DNA of 64,000 nucleotides from Mactra quadrangularis (taxonomy: Eukaryota; Mollusca; Bivalvia; Venerida; Mactridae). The position numbers and the translations under genes are program-made. The notes below the pieces were generated by a model. That model did no database searches. It was not told where the DNA came from and saw only the letters and a program-made list of their open reading frames with translations. The stretch is from positions 36,445,267 through 36,509,266 of the forward strand of contig CM046308.1 in NCBI GenBank assembly GCA_025267735.1. Direction: 5' to 3'. Positions 12,558 to 25,200 of the stretch are shown here, in pieces. Each line of letters opens with the position of its first letter. Position 1 is the stretch's first letter.

Positions 12558-14550
12558 AGGTAAAACATTTGAAAGAGCTCATACTATAATACTAATAATC
12601 ATTAATTTCATATTTTCAATGTAGTAAACTTTTTGTTGAAATCTTTGAAATCTATTAGACAGTCAATGAATTATGTTGTAATACTATTATAATTTATTTA
12701 ATATTTTCAATGTAGTTAACTATTTGTTATAAACTATTTCCTATCATTGATCATGTTTTGGTATATATCACAGTAATAATGTCAACTTAGCTGACAGGAG
12801 ACAAGATCAAATATTCTAGCATTTAATTGATATTATGTTAATTTATCTCAAAACCTTTAATAAGTACATGTATACTGAACATGGCAATGTATAATTTAAT
12901 CATTCTATTATTGTCAGTTAAATGTTAAGGTCAAGGTCACATTTTATGGGTCAAAGGATCAAATCGGTTCATATTTTGTCCTAGATTTTAGACATGATAA
13001 GAAATTTGTGAGAAAGAACATGTTCAATTTTACTGGAATATGAGTCATGCATAAACAGTAAAGATAAACCAAACCTGTAAACAGTAAAGATAAACAAAAT
13101 GGTAATGAAACTGAAAGATGATATTATTATTTTTCACTGTTGTATAAGTTGAGTTTGAATTTTGCTTTTATGATTTACCTATGTATATCAAGCTGACATT
13201 ATCTTCTGTGGAGATACTTTGTATAATACAGATGAAGTAAATATCATGCAAATTTGTAATGATCTTAAAAAAAACATTATTGTATAAATATTCTTTCGTT
13301 CACATTAATTTTTAGTTTTAATATCTACTCTTAGGCAATATATTATTCAAAGGTATATCTCTCTCAAGTATCATAAAAAAGATAAATGACACTAATTTAT
13401 GCATAACTCAATCATGACTGCCTAAGGGCATTATACGCCATTTCCATTAATTGTTTTTTATTATAAATATATTTTCATAAATGTTTTAAAAATTATTACA
13501 TTGATCAATCATGCAAAGAGGATATATCTCGTTGATGATAAATTTTGATGTTTGATTGTTTATGCAATCATGTACTTTCAATCTTTTTCATCATGTTAAG
13601 TAAAAACAGCGTGTAGACTTTAAGACTAAAAAAACTATAACTAATTTGGTAAAACGAAAGAAATGAATATAAGGCAAAACATTAAGTTGACTGTTACTGT
13701 CATTTAAATGGTCAAATTCATTCAAACAGTTCTAACTTCACTATAGGACCTCTTAATCTCTATGCACGCTATTGACATTATTATGCAGCCAGATTTTACT
13801 GATATTTTATTAATCTTAAGTTTGCATTTTTTCATATGAATTTCTCATTGTCTTTTTTAAGTTAATTGTTTCAACATATGGCTTCTTTTATTCATAGAAA
13901 ATGTACTCATGTAATTTTACTTTACTTTCTCAGCTAATCTGTAGGTGTGATACATTTGCTTTATGACTTTAATTATTTAATCAACTCTCCTTTGATTTGA
14001 GCCAAACCCTTCTGCTGGCTTACTGCTAGGTGCTAAATAGTTAGAATAATTTAATCTTATTATTTTCTTACCATTTGGTTTCAAATATTTTCTCTATTGT
14101 TATGTAATTTAAAGTGTGAAACTTTGAAATGCTCCTTAAATTCTCATTTAATTGCTCCATATGTCATGTTCTGAAACTTTGCTATATAAGTTATGGTCAG
14201 TTTTTAGAAGACTTGACTTAGAAGTCATGAAAATTATTAAGTAAAAATATATTTTGATAAGTTAGGTATAATGTAATTTGAGCTTTTAACTCTGTGTGAA
14301 TACTGTGTGTTAACTTTAAACATTTATTTTGAACTTGGTGATAAATTTAGAATTTAATGCTAATAGCACTTAGTGATAAATTTATGTAGGAACTTTGCAA
14401 TAATTTTAAGTAGGAACTTTGTGATTGATTTAATTAATGAACTTTGTGTATCTGTGTGTAAATGATATTCTCTTTGCTTAAATTGTTGAAGAATAAATTG
14501 TTGAATTTTGTATGACACTTGCTTCATATTTCGCATTACAGTAGTAGTTA
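12558..14550. other. no gene seen; AT-rich 5' flank
   Basis: Low-complexity AT-rich sequence. The segment 13975-14090 resembles 3030-3180. Nothing else could be supported. Confidence 0.5.
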
Positions 14551-14551
14551 G

Positions 14552-14775
14552 ATTCGCCATCTTGCTGACAGCATAATTAGCAGTTACACAACTCTATTAG
14601 AAGTAGAAGCTTAGAAGCATCTAAGTCAGCAGGCAGCGCAGCAACGCTACAATATTAGACTGCAACACATTAGTAGCAGAAGCATATACATCAGCAGGCA
14701 GCGCTAGCAGCTACTTAAAGTTTTGCAGTACGTCGGCCCTGTACATCGCTAGTCGGGTCGGCGCTGCATTACAAC
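14552..14775 (+). promoter_or_regulatory. possible promoter/5' leader region of the TRPM2-like gene
   Basis: This stretch is less AT-rich than its surroundings and lies about 350-560 bp upstream of the start codon. It has GCCATCTTG at about 14555 (the core of YY1-type motifs often found near transcription starts) and an internal duplication built on CATCAGCAGGCAGCGC at about 14628 and 14692. No TATA box or defined start can be seen. This is inference from position and composition. Confidence 0.25.
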
Positions 14776-15112
14776 ATCATTATAGGAATCAAATGTTTAC
14801 CCTTTGTACCTAATTAGAATTATGAGTACAAAGAAGGATGGATTTTTGGAATTTGTGATTTCTGAGCAATAATGTATAAAAATCATTGTTCCTACTACCA
14901 TTATATTCCTACTGCTCTGATTTATTACTAGATAAATTTTTATACCTTTTCATGTACTAAATTGTTATAACTTTTTTTACTTATTTTTTTACTAATTGTT
15001 CATTTAATTTGCTCATATAACATGATGGAGACAACAAAGGTTTGTACTGTTCTGTACTAATGTTTATTAATCAATGTTTATTACAGATTAAGTGACCTAC
15101 AGAAGTAGAAAG

Positions 15113-15269
15113 ATGTCTGAACCATTTAAAATAGATCAAGATGATGATGGTGATGATGAAAACGAATCAGAGTCTACATCACTTATAGTTGATAGTAAAG
15201 ATGATATGGATACAGACGGTAAAACATCCCAACCTGGTGATAGTTCACTTAGTTTACCTTTATCTACAG
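15113..15269 (+). CDS. TRPM2-like: TRPM2-like exon 1 (first coding exon)
   Basis: Encodes residues 1-52, starting MSEPFKIDQDDDGDDENE, acidic and probably disordered. An acceptor TTACAG ends at 15086, so the exon probably begins at 15087 with a short 5' UTR and an upstream noncoding exon exists; that exon was not found. The in-frame TAA at 15089 excludes a start further upstream. Donor ACAG|GTATTC, phase 1. A minisatellite begins at the donor. Confidence 0.85.
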
Positions 15270-18200
15270 GTATTCTAAGGCTTTACTAACCTTGATTTGC
15301 CTGAAAGTTAACCTTCTTGCAACTTTAATGCAGTAGGATGTAATGCTTTACTAATGTTGACTTAGCTTAAAATTAACCTTTTTGCAACTTTAATGCAGTA
15401 GGATGTAATGCTTTACTAGTTTTAACTTGGCTTAAAATTAACCTTTTTGCAACTTTAATGCAGTAGGATGTAATGCTTTACTAGTTTTAACTTGGCTTAA
15501 AATAAACCTTTTTGCAACTTTAATGCAGTAGGATGAAATGCTTTACTAGTTTTAATTTGCTTAAAATTAACCTTTTTGCAACTTTAATGCAGTAGGATGA
15601 AATGCTTTACTAGTTTTAATTTGCTTAAAATTAACCTTTTTGCAACTTTAATGCAGTAGGATGAAATGCTTTACTAGTTTTAATTTGCTTAAAATTAACC
15701 TTTTTGCAACTTTAATGCAGTAGGATGAAATGCTTTACTAGTTTTAATTTGCTTAAAATTAACCTTTTTGCAACTTTAACAGGGCTTTTTCAGCCTATCT
15801 CACGGGGCCGATATTCGGCCCCGTTCCCAATGCCAAATAACGACCATTTTTCCCAATTTCAAGAAAAAAATTCCCAATCTCGTTGAATAATTCCCCTTTG
15901 AATAAGATGCCTTTGGACTTAACAAAAGAAATCACGAGATTTCAACTTTCGCGGATCGTTTGTTTACTTTTGATCGATGACCCGTGAAATCCGCTGTCCG
16001 TGAAAATCATAAGTGAAATTTATCAAACTCCCCGCAGCGGTTATCTCCCTTTATCAAATCAATAACAAGTAGCAAAGCGTGACGTAAGCACTGTGAGGAG
16101 TTTGGAAATTTATTCGCCGCACTGCGGGTTATTCAACGTAAAATAACAGTTAAAACTAACAATTTTGTCATCAATTTACCTTTTAATAGCCTTTATTAAG
16201 TTGATAACGCACAAACTTATGTTCTATTGTTTGAAACGAAATCACACGAACCATTACCATGTATTGTCATATATTTTCGCGACCACCGCAAGATCGCAAA
16301 TTCGTTTGAAACATTTTTTATCCGCGTTTGTTATAAAATAAATATTTGTTTATATTTTTCATCTTGATTAAACAATAGTTGCCTCAGGGAGCGACACAAA
16401 CAAAAATTTGATTCTGTTTTCGTGCGTGTGCTCTCAAAATAAACCCTAAATAACACTGATTTTCTTCTTTGTCAACAACATCTTAACTGGTTTAGTTTTA
16501 AGAATTTTCGTCTGACATATCTGCTTGTGTTTTAAAACAAACAGTTACAAAATTATTTGATTTAACACCAATACACCTTGGCAGAACCCATTGTGAAGTG
16601 TAGTTCAATACTGTAACTTTCATTGGTTACCAACTTACAAGGGATGCACAAAAATGTTTTTGATAATTCAAGGTCTCAGACATATTTCATTATATTTGAA
16701 AATAAAAATAACTTATCATTTTTTCCATATTATTTTACTTGTAAAGAGAGCATGGAATTTAAGTAATAAGGAAGTAATAAAGTACAATCAAAATAAGAAT
16801 CATAAAAATAATGGATACATGAGAATTTGCAATGAATACTTTACTGAATTGTCAGAACAAACTCTTGAATGGCACTGCAACACCTTCAGAGACACCAAAG
16901 CAATTTTTTATGCATACTGTATAAAGATTTATTGCAGAAAAATTAAATTATGAAATTTCCAAATTGGTTTGATTAGTCGATATTTTTTCCCAAATCTGAC
17001 TATTTACCGCGTTAAAAATTCCCAATTTGGGCAGGGGCCTTTTTCCCAAAACCCCCTGAAAAAGCCCTGTTTAATGCAGTAGGATGTAATGCTTTACCAG
17101 TTTTGACTTGGCTTTAAATTAATGTTTTTGCAACTTTAATGCAGTAGGATAAATTGCTTTACTAGTTTTGACTTGGCTTAAAATTAACCCATTTGCCATT
17201 TTAATGCAATTAAACTTTTTGCCAATTTAATGCAAAAGAACTCTGCTTTACTAGTTTTGACTTGGCTAAAAATTAATATTTTTGCCTATTTATGTCTTTG
17301 CCACTTTAATGCAATAGATTGTAATGCTTTATCATTTCTTTTTAAATAAAAAATACTTTCCTATTAAATTTCTTACTTAGTTATCAAACAAATTCAGTGC
17401 CTCAGCGCTTTGATTATATACTGTGTTCATTAGAATATGAGTCCTATTAATGCTACACCTAAATGTAAATTCATTTGTCATACTTTGTCAGTAACAGCTT
17501 ACATAAATACTCTTGAAGTAGGACTGTTACAATGATATAAATATATGAGATTATAATCACAGTAAAAATAGTCCCTTACATCATGATTATGATGGTTGAT
17601 AATGTTGTTTATTGCAATCTGTATTTATCTTTATATCTACAGTACCCACCAAAAGTTTGGAGACATTTTTACTTTGTAGGCCAACTGAATAGATATTATA
17701 AAAAAATGATAACTGTTAACTTTGAAGTGCCATTTACTTATGCTTCTTTTTGGTTATCATTATTATTATAACTGAGGCTACAAAAATAGCATAAAAGCTT
17801 TGTTATTGAAAATAATTACAATACACATAGTTTTGGAGGCTTTAGGATGTTATATGCTGAATCTTAAAAAAGTGTTGCATTCATGAAAATTGTTTTTCAT
17901 TTTATCACTAACCATGCTTAAATATATTAAAAATAATGATTCTACTAAAATTATCTTCCAAATTCAAGAATTGTCGTAAATTTCTTTTGTCTCCAAACTT
18001 TTGGTGGGTACTGTATATAGTTCCCTCCAAAACTTTGTGGACAAAATCCTGTTTTTAGGGTAAACTTATTTTCATTTACCTACATTGTATATAGATGAAA
18101 AAAGAAACAAAAAGTCATCTGAGCAAAATCCTAAATAACCGGTAGCATAATAGTAGTTCATCTACATGATGTTGCATAAATAAACTTTATAATAGTAAAA

Positions 18201-19223
18201 TTACTAGAGGTTTGCATATGAGTTGTTCTCATAAGTTCATTTTACCAAGAACTTTTGAATGGCACTATAGAATGTAGTTATATTTAGTTTGGGTATGATA
18301 ATCAAAGCGCTAATTGGCTAGAATTGTCAGACATGTGGTTTGATAGATAATATATTGCACTGAATTATATAACAAATGGAAGTGATTCAAGGCATAAATC
18401 CGATGGGACATACTTTAATTGCACTAACAGCATAATCCTCTGCGTGTTGACGTGCATTGCGGACTATGTAATAATCATTATTGATATATCATTTATTCTT
18501 TAGATAATTACACATGTTTTTCTTCTTGTTTTCTAGATGTCAAATCAGTGTCCAATGTAAGTCTCGCTGGATCATTGGTAGAGCCATCATCATCGTCATT
18601 CACGTCGGCCACTTTACCTCAGAAGCCGGATCATTCACCCAAACAACCTGCACGCTACCCAGATTCACCTCATAGTCATGCATCGAGGAAGAGTGGAAAA
18701 ATGAAACATTCAATGGCTCGTCATAGGCCAGAGTCGCCTGTCAGTGCTACATCTAAACATAGTATGTCATCGAAAAAGAGCGGAAGAAAGTTGGCACATC
18801 AAACTAGTGTGGATAGAGCATCAAAAACTTCTTCAATAAATTTTTCTATCCAACATGGAGAATCCCTGTCTAACATTCCTGAAAACTATTCCTGCGATGA
18901 TTTTCATCAACCCATTCAAACTGTCATATGTCCTGCTACTGTAGTATCACAACCCATACAACTTGACGGTAAAAAGTCTAATAATAGATTTATTGTAAGT
19001 CCAGCTCAGAGTATTCCTACATCTGTACGAAATATAGACAATCATACACCTAGAAGTGAGAGTAGCTATGCACAGTCAATGAACCCTAGACACAGTCCAG
19101 ACGCAGAGATGCAGTTCCATATGTCTGAGACGTCATTACATCAAGACTCTGAGAAATTTTCAAGTATTGCTGATCAGAACAATAGACTTGCTCTTACTGA
19201 TGTTGTAGAAATAATGGGTTAGT

Positions 19224-19254
<31 letters not shown>

Positions 19255-22200
19255 TAATAAGGACTTTATTTAATGTGGATAACATATTTGGCTAAAACAA
19301 ATTTTCAATATGGTCCACACAGAAATGTTACAATGTACATATTAAAATTATATGTAATACTTGTGTAACTGTAGACTCCTTCTTTTTTTAGATTTTATGC
19401 CCTTTTGTTGCAGATGTCTTATCATATGAAACCCTTAATTTTTTTTCGATGCAAATTAATGCATTTTAGGCCTAAAATTAAAGTATACTCGTCCAAGCAA
19501 ATTTGACAGTAATGTTGACACTCCTCCATTTATCCAAATGTGTAGCCTTGTTAAATAAAGTCTTTATTATTGATATTTTAGTAAAGTACAGTAAAAACTG
19601 CCTGAGTGACTCACTGAATTCAAGGACCCACTCGCTTATGTGACCGATTTTGGATGGTCCACCAGAAAGTCACATATGACAGGTTTTACTGTATATGGAG
19701 AAGTTGTTGTCTTGTAGAATGGTAGATGAGAACTGAGAACAAAGGTCCAGGAAATCTTGGTTTTGTGGGCTGGCTGCCTTGAAATGACCAAAACTTGTTC
19801 TGACATGACTTTAAACTGTATAAATAGAAACAGAAAAGAAAAAAAGTAATGCTTAAGATTGTTTCTAAGATTTACTGTAGTTGCTGTCAGAACCTATTGA
19901 TTTACAAGTATTATATGACTGTTTATATAACTATCTAGTATATCTATAAATATAAGGTAATTATTGCTGACATTTTATTATCTCTGGTAACAATAGACAA
20001 TTGTTCATAGAAAATCCAATTTTTGCCTACTTCATTTTGAAATTAATAATTTCCTTTATTACGACATTATGACAGCTTGAAAGTTTTTACTATGGAATTG
20101 ATTTTCCTTTGTATAGAGAGAAACAATCACTTTGAGGGGTTGTTGCAAGATTGTAGTAAGTGCATTGCATTAAAGAGCGAGTCACTACAGTCTTGTGGGC
20201 AACCCACGGCTTGTGAATTTAAATTTTAAGAAATGTTGCATGATATCATAAATATATGACTTCAAGGACGTGTATGACTAGCAGATGGAACTGGAATATA
20301 GATTTATATCATTTGAGCCACTGCAGAACTTAAATTACGTAACAATTCTCACATTATGATTAAATCACTAGTGTAAAAGTTACTCAGAACCAATAAAAAA
20401 TTATTTGGCTATACATGTATATGAAATAGTCATTTTGTCAGGCTAGTTGATTTTTATACCCCCGCTTCGAAGAAGAGGGGGGTATACTGTTTTACCCTTG
20501 TCCGTGCGTCCGTCCGTTACAAAATTTCCGTCGCAGTTTTCTCAGCAACTATATCATGCAGCAGCCTAATACTTTGCATACTGCTTCATCCTATAGTCCC
20601 GTGTGGTGTAAAGCGATTTCATGCTCCTTGCTCATCTACTTCCTGTTTGCCGCATATTTTTAGATTTTGGCGGGGGTATCACTAGTGAGCATTAGCTCAC
20701 AGATTTACTTGTTTTTTTTGCCTTTTACTACATAACAATAAATTAGGTTAGTGCTCTGAAAATTTAAGTTGATGACTGTATTTTAAGTTAAAATTACTCT
20801 TTGTAATACATGTATATAATTTTTATAAAATCTGTCTATTTCAGTATTTTGAGAGTTGGGTTTCAGTTATTTTTAAACTTTCAACTTCCACTTATGCTTG
20901 AGGTATTCATGGTCATTTTTTTCTTCAAAATTTCATTTGACTGAGAACTTTAGGAGGGAATTGAAAACAATCTCTAATAGGGCTTTTATCATTATATAAC
21001 TGGGGCTGTTACATTGGTGCCTTCCCCTTCTAAATTTTCTTTGATATCATGCAGTTTTCCCCAACTTCAGGGGTTATCTCTGATTTTTCATTCCCCAAAA
21101 TATTTCACCAATTGCCTACACCCAGATACTGAAAAATTGCTGTGACTATTTTATTACAGATACAGATAAGAAGCTAGATGGTTTAGATCCTTCAATGAAT
21201 GTGATTGATTTAGATGATGTATCATCATATATGAGGAATGTTGAGGAGAATCAGAGGACTGTGCTGTCTAATTTCTCTGTTAATACACAAGATAGTGCTA
21301 ACTATATACATGCTACTTTAAAATGTGGAAATATCAGCTTTGTGAAAGATTCTACAGCTATAGAATATGAGGTATGAATAGATTTTTATTGGGTTTATTG
21401 CTATAGCAACACATTGTGTCATATCACAGTGGTCTGTGCACCTACTCATTAATCCTAGAAAGGATTTATCTCTGAATTTTGCTGTTAATCAGTTACTTGG
21501 CAACATAAATCTGTCAGTGACTGACAACTGTCCTAAATAATTTAGAATCAGTGGTAGGAGGGAGAATGTTCTTAGAAGTTATATCATGTCCACAAGGTAT
21601 GTCCCTATTTCATATTGAACACTTTAAACCTACTGAACATCTTAACATAAGCATGACATTTTGATTTTCAAACCGTCTGTGACTAATTTATGAAATTGAC
21701 CTAAGTTTATTTAAGATGAAGACATAAGAATTACTGTGAAAGATAAACAGTCTTGTCATGTTGTATGCAGAATATTGTTGCACTGGTATTTCCACTGTTT
21801 TCAGTTAAAGAAACATTATCTATGTGTTGGTTATGATACGGGAATGCAAGAAGTTACGGATTTTATGGCTAGATTTTGGAACATGAAGAACCCCAATATT
21901 GTTCTGTCTGTTATATCATCTTGTGAGAATTTTAAACCATGGAAAAGTCAGAGATTAAAAGACGACTTCCAGAAAGGTATACTCAAGGTAAGCACTCTTC
22001 ATAGTTAATAACACTGTCCTCCAAAAGTCGCTTCGCACAATTTAAATTGAACTAAATGGAGTTTCAAAATGTTGTTAAAGCAGTTTGTCATTGAATTATT
22101 CTAATTTTGTTTTTTGAAATCGGCGCATTTTCTTTTGGATATAAATTGACAAAAATACCTCAAACTTGATATTGATTCATTGAGACACATTGATCATAGA

Positions 22201-25200
22201 ATTGAGGCTGCTAAATAACTTGCTGGAACTCAAAATGAGGAAAAATGATAAAATAGAGTTCCCATAGCGTGAAAAATGAATGAAATAAAAATGATACAAT
22301 GATTTTTAAACTTGGAAGTGATAGCAATTTAATTAACTGTGCTATGAAAGAACTTTTAAAGTGTCTTCACTATCAATAGTTCATGATGGTTGGTGGGATG
22401 TGCGGGCACTGATAATGATGGATGTTCGGGTGGGAGCCCTGGATTAGAATCCAACTTTGCACCTTGCAATCATGGATTTTCGTGGCATCCAGCCTGATTC
22501 CCCATCAAACATTTAGCTGCCGTTCTACCAACAATCCATTATCACTCATTCACTATCTTTTACAGTTAAAAATCCACTTGTTATGTTGTTGTTGTTGTTT
22601 TTAAACTACTATGAGCACTTTATTGATCACTAATTCTTAGTTTTATATTAGTCTTTAGTTTATGTTTTTATATTTTATCATCTCTTAATCTTATTCATTT
22701 TTCATTTTCATTTTTATTTAAGCTCGTATTTCTTATTATGCATATGATTGTGAAGCGCTTTTGAACATATATTCAATATGAAAAGAGCGCTATACAAAAT
22801 TTAATGCGATATATAATAATAATAAGAAGAAGAAAATTTGTCTTACAAAGTGTTAACTCACATGTATACATTGTTGTTTATGTTTGTAGGCAGCCAATAC
22901 TACCAACATGTGGATTATAACTAATGGTATAGATGCTGGAATACCAAAGATTATTGGTGATGCTGTCAATGAACATAATACTGAACTATTTAGTACAAAA
23001 CTCTTCTCACATCCAATGTTGGCTAGTACTGAACAAAGAAGACGTAGACTTACACTTATTGGTATTGTACCTAAAGATGCTGTACCTTATGGTACTTACT
23101 TTGATGGAACGGTAATATTCTTCAAGAGTTTGATTGGTTTATTGTAGTATTGCAGAGTTTGACTCTAATAATGTCCCGGGATTTAGAGATTAATAAAACT
23201 TGGAAGAAACCCCAGTGATTCTTACTGGGAGCAGCAGTCCAGTGGTAGGATGCCCACTTAGGGATTGAGAGGTCCTGGGTTAGATTCCCATTTGGGGCAC
23301 TGCTAATTTTCTTGAACAAGTAATTGACCTGGAAACACTTCACTCCACCCAGGTGTAAATGGGTACCTGTTAGAGTCATGCACTGTATGCTGTGGCTGCA
23401 ATCTGTGTTATTTGCTTACAATTGGTGTGTTACTACTTGTAGATGATCAGGGAAGTTATTGTCTAGAGTCAAATGAATAGTGATATTAGAAGTAGAGAAA
23501 CATGCTTTAATTTTAACTGGGAATTTAATCAGGATGCCTGAAACGATTCACTGTTTTAAAGGGAATTGATAGTTTCCATGAATATCACAATTTATGATTC
23601 CTTCAGGATCCTAGGTAATGTCAAACATAAGTGTGGAACCATAGATAAAGCTTAGGGGATTAAACCCATTTATTGTGTATTGGAGTGAGCATTGTCTGTC
23701 AGTTGGTTAAATGGATTGGAGATTATAACTTGTAAACAAGTCCATGAATTGAATTAATTTATACCCTGGTCTGAGGCACAGTAGGCCATGGGGAAGATTT
23801 CATTGTCCTGGAGAGTCCCTGATTTAAAACCCACCTGGACTGGTTATAATTTGATGTGATAACTGGAATGCAATTCTTTTTTGCACATTTATGGTGAATT
23901 GCATTGTAGTTCAAAGAAATTATATGACAAAAATATGTAATTGTATAGTTTCATTGTAGTCCAAGTATAATCTTCCAAATTTTCCTTTTCAAAATTGAGT
24001 CATAAAAATATAAATGAAGTCATCTTGGAGAAGAAATGATGTCATATTTGAGTGTTATACCTCTACCAAAACACACGAGACAGAAGCAGAATATTTGTCA
24101 ATTTTGGAATAAGATCTTTTTTATTTCAACTCAAGAGCTAGGAAAACATGTTTTCAATTATAGCTATGCCACTTATGCAAATATGCTTCCTGAGTTCACT
24201 CGGTGAAATGTAAATTGACCAAACCCCCTTAGTTGACAAATATTCTATAATAATAATAATAATAATAATAATATAAACATAATAATAATAATAATAAACA
24301 TAATAATAATAATAAATACTTAATTTTATGAGGCTACTTATTTGGATCAATCCAATGATATGAGAATCAAATATTTACTTTGTAGGAAGGAGTTCAGGTG
24401 CCTAATGATGGTGATAATAGAAATTCAGATATACATGAATTGAATCCTGATCATAGTCATTTTATAATGATTGAAGAAGATGAGAGAGATTTAAGCCAGG
24501 GGAATCTTAGATGTGCCATAGAACAACAATTTACACGGAAAATAAAGAAAAAGAAGAAATTTCAAAGATTAATGAGTATAGGTAAAATCTAGTTTCTGTT
24601 TGTAATGCAGGTGAGACCATCATATGAAATTGTCTCACAGACAAAAAAGTCACTTAAAACAGATGGTCTCTGCAAGAGTCTTGACTAATGGTAGTTTATC
24701 TTATTATCTTATTCCTTACATAAATGTTATTTGATATTCTTAATTGTTTTCTGAAATTCTAAAATTATCAACATTGACCAGTCAATAGTTTCGACTGTTT
24801 ACTGTGCCTGCACTGATGTCAGGCTATGTTACTTGAACTGTTAGTGTACAATTTTAAGGGAAATTAACTGCTGCGGGATGTTAAAACTTTACTAGGCTCT
24901 CACATATGCATCAAGCGTCCATCAATCTTGATCATAAACCGGGGTAAATATGTTAAACACTAAAATGATGACAGTGTGACATGGTTCAGTGATTGTTTAA
25001 TTGAGAAAGTTAAATTATTAGTTCTAACTGGTATATTTGAAAACTATCTTCTTGTTCTTTTTTTCTTCTTCAAGTACTGTTTAAACAGTAACTGTCTTTG
25101 CCATTTTCAGTATTTGCCATTTTTTCCCAGTTTTTGCCACTTGAATGGAAAAAACTCATTTTTACCAGCAAAAACCTAACCCTGATCCTTATTTATTAGC

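Noticed and set aside
1..15086. A second gene in the upstream region
   Set aside because: No exon pair with matching phases and recognisable protein similarity was found on either strand.
16654..16953. 99-codon open frame in the 1.29-kb element as a transposase remnant
   Set aside because: No catalytic pattern or domain could be recognised, and codon composition is like the surrounding noncoding DNA.
24138..24350. Tyr- and Ile-rich open frame on the - strand
   Set aside because: It is the translation of an AAT microsatellite.
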